Shown one piece after another: positions 61,581-64,000 of a DNA stretch of 64,000 nucleotides. The translations under genes and the position numbers were made by a program. The first letter of the stretch is position 1. Every line of letters begins with the position of its first letter. Location: positions 62,001-126,000 of the forward strand of contig NZ_RHHP01000006.1 of the NCBI RefSeq assembly GCF_003710815.1, given 5' to 3'. Source of the DNA: Brevibacillus centrosporus (GTDB lineage Bacteria > Bacillota > Bacilli > Brevibacillales > Brevibacillaceae). The notes below the pieces were generated by a model that was given only the letters and a program-made list of their open reading frames with translations, did no database searches and had not been told where the DNA came from.

Positions 61581-62654
61581 ATGAGGAAGTTTCGTATACG
61601 CACCTATTCCTTGTTAAGCCTGGTGCTTCTCTCCTTGCTGCCATGGGTCTTCTTTGTCGCGACACTCTTCATCACGACCCATTCTGTACAATTGGGAGTG
61701 GAAAGGCAGGATTCGTACAGGATTCCCATGATCGCTGCGTTTGCAGGGCTGCTGCTCGCTTTCTTTATGATTGGCCTCCAAATGCGAAGGCTGCTTCTCG
61801 GACCTCTTGAGAGGATGGGACAGGCTGCTCGGCAGATTGCTGCTGGCGATTTGGATGTACAGCTTCCCCAAACGACGGTTAAAGAAATAGATGAGGTTCG
61901 AGATGGGTTTGAAGTCATGGTGAATGGACTACAAATCTCTTACCGCAAACAAGCTGATTTGGAGGAGGAACGGCGATTCGTCATTGCGGCCGTAGCGCAT
62001 GACTTGCGGACACCGTTGTTTGCCTTGCGGGGTTATTTGGACGGTCTCGAGCAAGGGATCGCAAAAACGCCGGATCAAGTGGCGAAGTATGTAGCGGTTT
62101 GCAAGGAGAAGTCGTTGCAGTTGGATCGGTTGGTCGAGGATCTTTTCACCTTTACCAGGATGGAGTACCAGGAAGACGAGCTTGCGATGAGAGAGGCAAG
62201 CTTTCACGAAATTGTTCAGAAATCGATCGATAGCCTGAAACTTCAATCGCAACAGAAGCAAATAACGGTCGTCACGGCTTTCACACCTAATGATTGTGTC
62301 ATCCAGGCAGATGCACACTTATTGGAGCGAGCGATGAACAATTTGCTGGATAATGCCGTGCGCTACACGCCTGTCCATGGAAGGATCATGATTGAAACCT
62401 GCTCAGAAGGAGACCGAGTGGCGTTCACCATTCACAATTCAGGGCAGGGTTTTTCACAGGAGGAAGTAAACCGTGTCTTCGAGCCGCTCTATCGGGGGGA
62501 GCAGTCGAGAAATCGGGCTACGGGGGGAGCGGGACTGGGTCTGACGATATCAAAGCGGATCATCCAGCGTCACGGAGGAGAGCTTACAGCAGGCAATCAC
62601 CCGAGTGGAGGGGCTGTCCTGTCGGGCTGGTTACCTACCGATCATAAAGAATGA
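61581..62654 (+). CDS. Sensor histidine kinase, small sensor region
   Basis: 357 residues: TM1 about 11-33, a very short outside loop (about 34-48), TM2 about 49-70, HAMP about 70-122, His about 140 (AHDLRTPLFALRGYL), HATPase with NNLLDNAVRY, NSGQGFSQEE and GGAGLGLTISKR. The tiny outside loop suggests sensing within the membrane (intramembrane-sensing type). ATG 61581 with GAGGGGGTG. Cotranscribed with the regulator and probably the AraC gene. Confidence 0.9.
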   Translation: MRKFRIRTYSLLSLVLLSLLPWVFFVATLFITTHSVQLGVERQDSYRIPMIAAFAGLLLAFFMIGLQMRRLLLGPLERMGQAARQIAAGDLDVQLPQTTVKEIDEVRDGFEVMVNGLQISYRKQADLEEERRFVIAAVAHDLRTPLFALRGYLDGLEQGIAKTPDQVAKYVAVCKEKSLQLDRLVEDLFTFTRMEYQEDELAMREASFHEIVQKSIDSLKLQSQQKQITVVTAFTPNDCVIQADAHLLERAMNNLLDNAVRYTPVHGRIMIETCSEGDRVAFTIHNSGQGFSQEEVNRVFEPLYRGEQSRNRATGGAGLGLTISKRIIQRHGGELTAGNHPSGGAVLSGWLPTDHKE

Positions 62655-62671
62655 GAGGGAGATACCTTACT

Positions 62672-63511
62672 ATGAATCGTGAGCATCGCCCGCTGCAGCC
62701 GCCGATCCTTGAGAAGGGGCTTTCACAGCCGCATTATCTATATCGCGAGTACGAGCCTGGCAAAAGCTTGGAGCCCTATGTGGCGTGTTATTGGACGAGC
62801 GAGTTTGTGCCAGGGGAGCAGACACAGCTGCATCGCATTGTTCCGGATGGCTGCATCGATATCATCGTCGATTTGCGCGCTGCGAACATGGCCAAGGCAG
62901 CGTTTATCTCGGAGCTGATGACAAGCTTTGAGGTGATCCATCTCATGGAACCTCAATCGCTTTTTGGGATTCGCTTTTTTTCCTCAACGGTTCGGCAATT
63001 TCTGCGTTACCCGGTTTCTGCTTTCCGCGGCAGTCATCCCCTTCTCGAAGATCTATGGGGGAGTGAGTCGGGCTTGCTGGTAGAAGAAATGCGGGAAGCA
63101 CAAGACGTGAAAGGCAGGATTGCGATCGTAGAAAGAAAGCTGTGCAACTGCCTAGAGCAGCAGGTATCGCTCTCGGAGAGCCTTTTGCAAACGAGTATGG
63201 CTTATCTGTACGACACACACGGCAGCCTGTCCGTAGCGGAGCTGTCGGAAAAGCTTTGCTTCAGTGAACGCCACTTGCGCAGGATGTTCCACTATGAGCT
63301 GGGAGTCTCCCCCAAGGAGCTGGCGCAGATTATACGTTTTCAAAGCATGCTGCAAGCGCTATACCGGACGCCGAAGGAACAGCTGACGCAGCTTGCGCAT
63401 CGATACGGCTATTTTGATCAGCCTCACTTGATCAAAGAGTTTAAACGGTACTACGGCATACCGCCCTCCCACGTATTTATGGCCGGCGAACCAAAGGAAG
63501 TACGCTCGTAA
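62672..63511 (+). CDS. AraC-family transcriptional regulator
   Basis: 279 residues: N-terminal domain (about 1-155) of the type with VACYWTSEFVPGEQTQLHRI and VPDGCIDIIVDLR (DUF6597-like), and the double HTH (about 175-270; LSVAELSEKLCFSERHLRRM, then LAHRYGYFDQPHLIKEFKRY). ATG 62672 with AGAGGGAG; an ATG at 62651 overlaps the kinase stop (ATGA) and is possible. Ligand unknown. Confidence 0.88.
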   Translation: MNREHRPLQPPILEKGLSQPHYLYREYEPGKSLEPYVACYWTSEFVPGEQTQLHRIVPDGCIDIIVDLRAANMAKAAFISELMTSFEVIHLMEPQSLFGIRFFSSTVRQFLRYPVSAFRGSHPLLEDLWGSESGLLVEEMREAQDVKGRIAIVERKLCNCLEQQVSLSESLLQTSMAYLYDTHGSLSVAELSEKLCFSERHLRRMFHYELGVSPKELAQIIRFQSMLQALYRTPKEQLTQLAHRYGYFDQPHLIKEFKRYYGIPPSHVFMAGEPKEVRS

Positions 63512-63580
63512 ACTTGTCCGTTTTTTACAAGTCGGGCATTCGTTCTTTGGCTATACTGGAAGCAAGAGGAAGGGCGGGAA

Positions 63581-63826
63581 ATGCTGCCTGCGAAAGGAAA
63601 AGGCATTCTCACGTTAAAATGTGATCCGGTTCGCGCGGATGAGCTGCGTGAAATTTACGAGGGGATCATACCCGGCTATCACATGAATAAGACGCATTGG
63701 AATTCCATTTACTTTGATGCAGATATTCCACAGGAGCTGTGGGAGCGGCTCATCGCTCACGCTCATGAGATGGTCCTTCAAAAGCTGCCGAAACGTGTGA
63801 GACAGGAGCTTTCCCTCCCCGAATAA
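63581..63826 (+). CDS. MmcQ/YjbR-family protein lacking its N-terminus
   Basis: 81 residues from ATG 63581 with GGAAGGGCGGGA upstream. LTLKCDPVRADELREIYEGI, then IPGYHMNKTHWNSIYFD and the C-terminal helix match the second two thirds of the YjbR double-wing DNA-binding fold (~115-120 residues). The usual first helix and strand (FPFDxxTLVFKVGGKMF-like) are missing, and MLPAKGKG stands in their place. Either a short variant or a 5' deletion that kept a ribosome site. Confidence 0.6.
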   Translation: MLPAKGKGILTLKCDPVRADELREIYEGIIPGYHMNKTHWNSIYFDADIPQELWERLIAHAHEMVLQKLPKRVRQELSLPE

Positions 63827-63846
63827 GAAGGAGTGATCACATTACA

Positions 63847-64000
63847 ATGGGAATCAAACTCGATATGGTTGGAATCGTCGTGCAGGACATGAGGAGAGCA
63901 CTGGATTTTTATCGTCTGCTCGGACTGGAGATTCCGGAGAGCGCTAACAACGAGATGCACGTAGAAGTGGCGCAGGAGGGTGTTCGTCTTGCCTTTGACT
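63847..64000 (+). CDS. VOC family protein, N-terminal part
   Basis: Cut by the window end; 51 residues seen. MVGIVVQDMRRALDFYRLLG is the standard VOC beginning, followed by the E-V-A strand. AAGGAGTG lies 11 bases before ATG 63847. Probably in one transcript with the MmcQ-like gene (20-base gap). Confidence 0.8.
   Translation, partial: MGIKLDMVGIVVQDMRRALDFYRLLGLEIPESANNEMHVEVAQEGVRLAFD

Noticed and set aside
1-64000. tRNA, rRNA, CRISPR array, phage genes, replication origin, intact transposase
   Set aside because: I looked for their typical sequences and saw none in the window.

Overview
The window looks like a chromosomal segment of a low-to-mid GC, Gram-positive, spore-forming Firmicute close to Brevibacillus (inference, no search was possible). 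The support is strong AAGGAGG-type ribosome sites, frequent TTG and GTG starts, a YheC/YheD-type spore-coat-associated ATP-grasp protein, a Bacillus-type muropeptide salvage cluster (NamZ, AmiE, NagZ) and YknXYZ-like efflux genes. I saw no rRNA, tRNA, CRISPR array, phage module or intact insertion sequence.

Layout. 1-2.8 kb: end of a leucine-degradation gene (HMG-CoA lyase), then VOC, methyltransferase and acetyltransferase genes. 2.8-7.3 kb: a four-gene signalling locus made of a His-rich anchored exoprotein, a response regulator, a histidine kinase that appears to start at ATT, and a membrane-anchored DJ-1/PfpI protein. The first and last genes share a 24-bp promoter box (20/24 identical), which suggests a self-contained regulon. 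7.4-15 kb: a gene graveyard with a surface-protein fragment, a group II intron domain V relic, an MFS gene with its middle deleted, two broken ECF sigma genes, a frameshifted EamA transporter and a subtilase stub whose catalytic Ser codon reads Phe. Intact DHFR-like, VOC, BrnQ and small genes lie among them. 15.7-21.9 kb: DUF92 membrane protein and namZ-amiE-nagZ. 22-23.7 kb: two more pseudogenes, one beside a short dispersed repeat. 23.7-27.3 kb: a heterodimeric ABC exporter with one degenerate site. 27.3-31.7 kb: LysR/MFS divergent pair and a CPA1 antiporter. 32-37 kb: a gluconate regulon (gntP, gntK, an RpiR-type regulator, gntZ) with a shared candidate operator. 37-45 kb: FMN reductase, DUF1963, then a second graveyard (APC permease, monooxygenase, aminotransferase, TetR, phosphonate-associated genes) interrupted by an intact SPFH gene. 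45-48.7 kb: HrpB helicase and BluB. 48.8-54.6 kb: a two-component system with a MacAB/YknXYZ-type efflux system. 54.9-55.2 kb: a probable small RNA. 55.8-58.1 kb: a nucleoside hydrolase pair, one a likely pseudoenzyme, and MscL. 58.2-60.7 kb: ATP-grasp coat protein, DUF2306 and DJ-1 genes. 60.9-64 kb: a third two-component system with an AraC regulator, then an MmcQ-like and a VOC gene.

The most promising undescribed system is the 2.8-7.3 kb locus. The second theme is gene decay by internal deletion: at least ten genes have lost a block of codons while both flanks remain recognisable, several of them still in frame.
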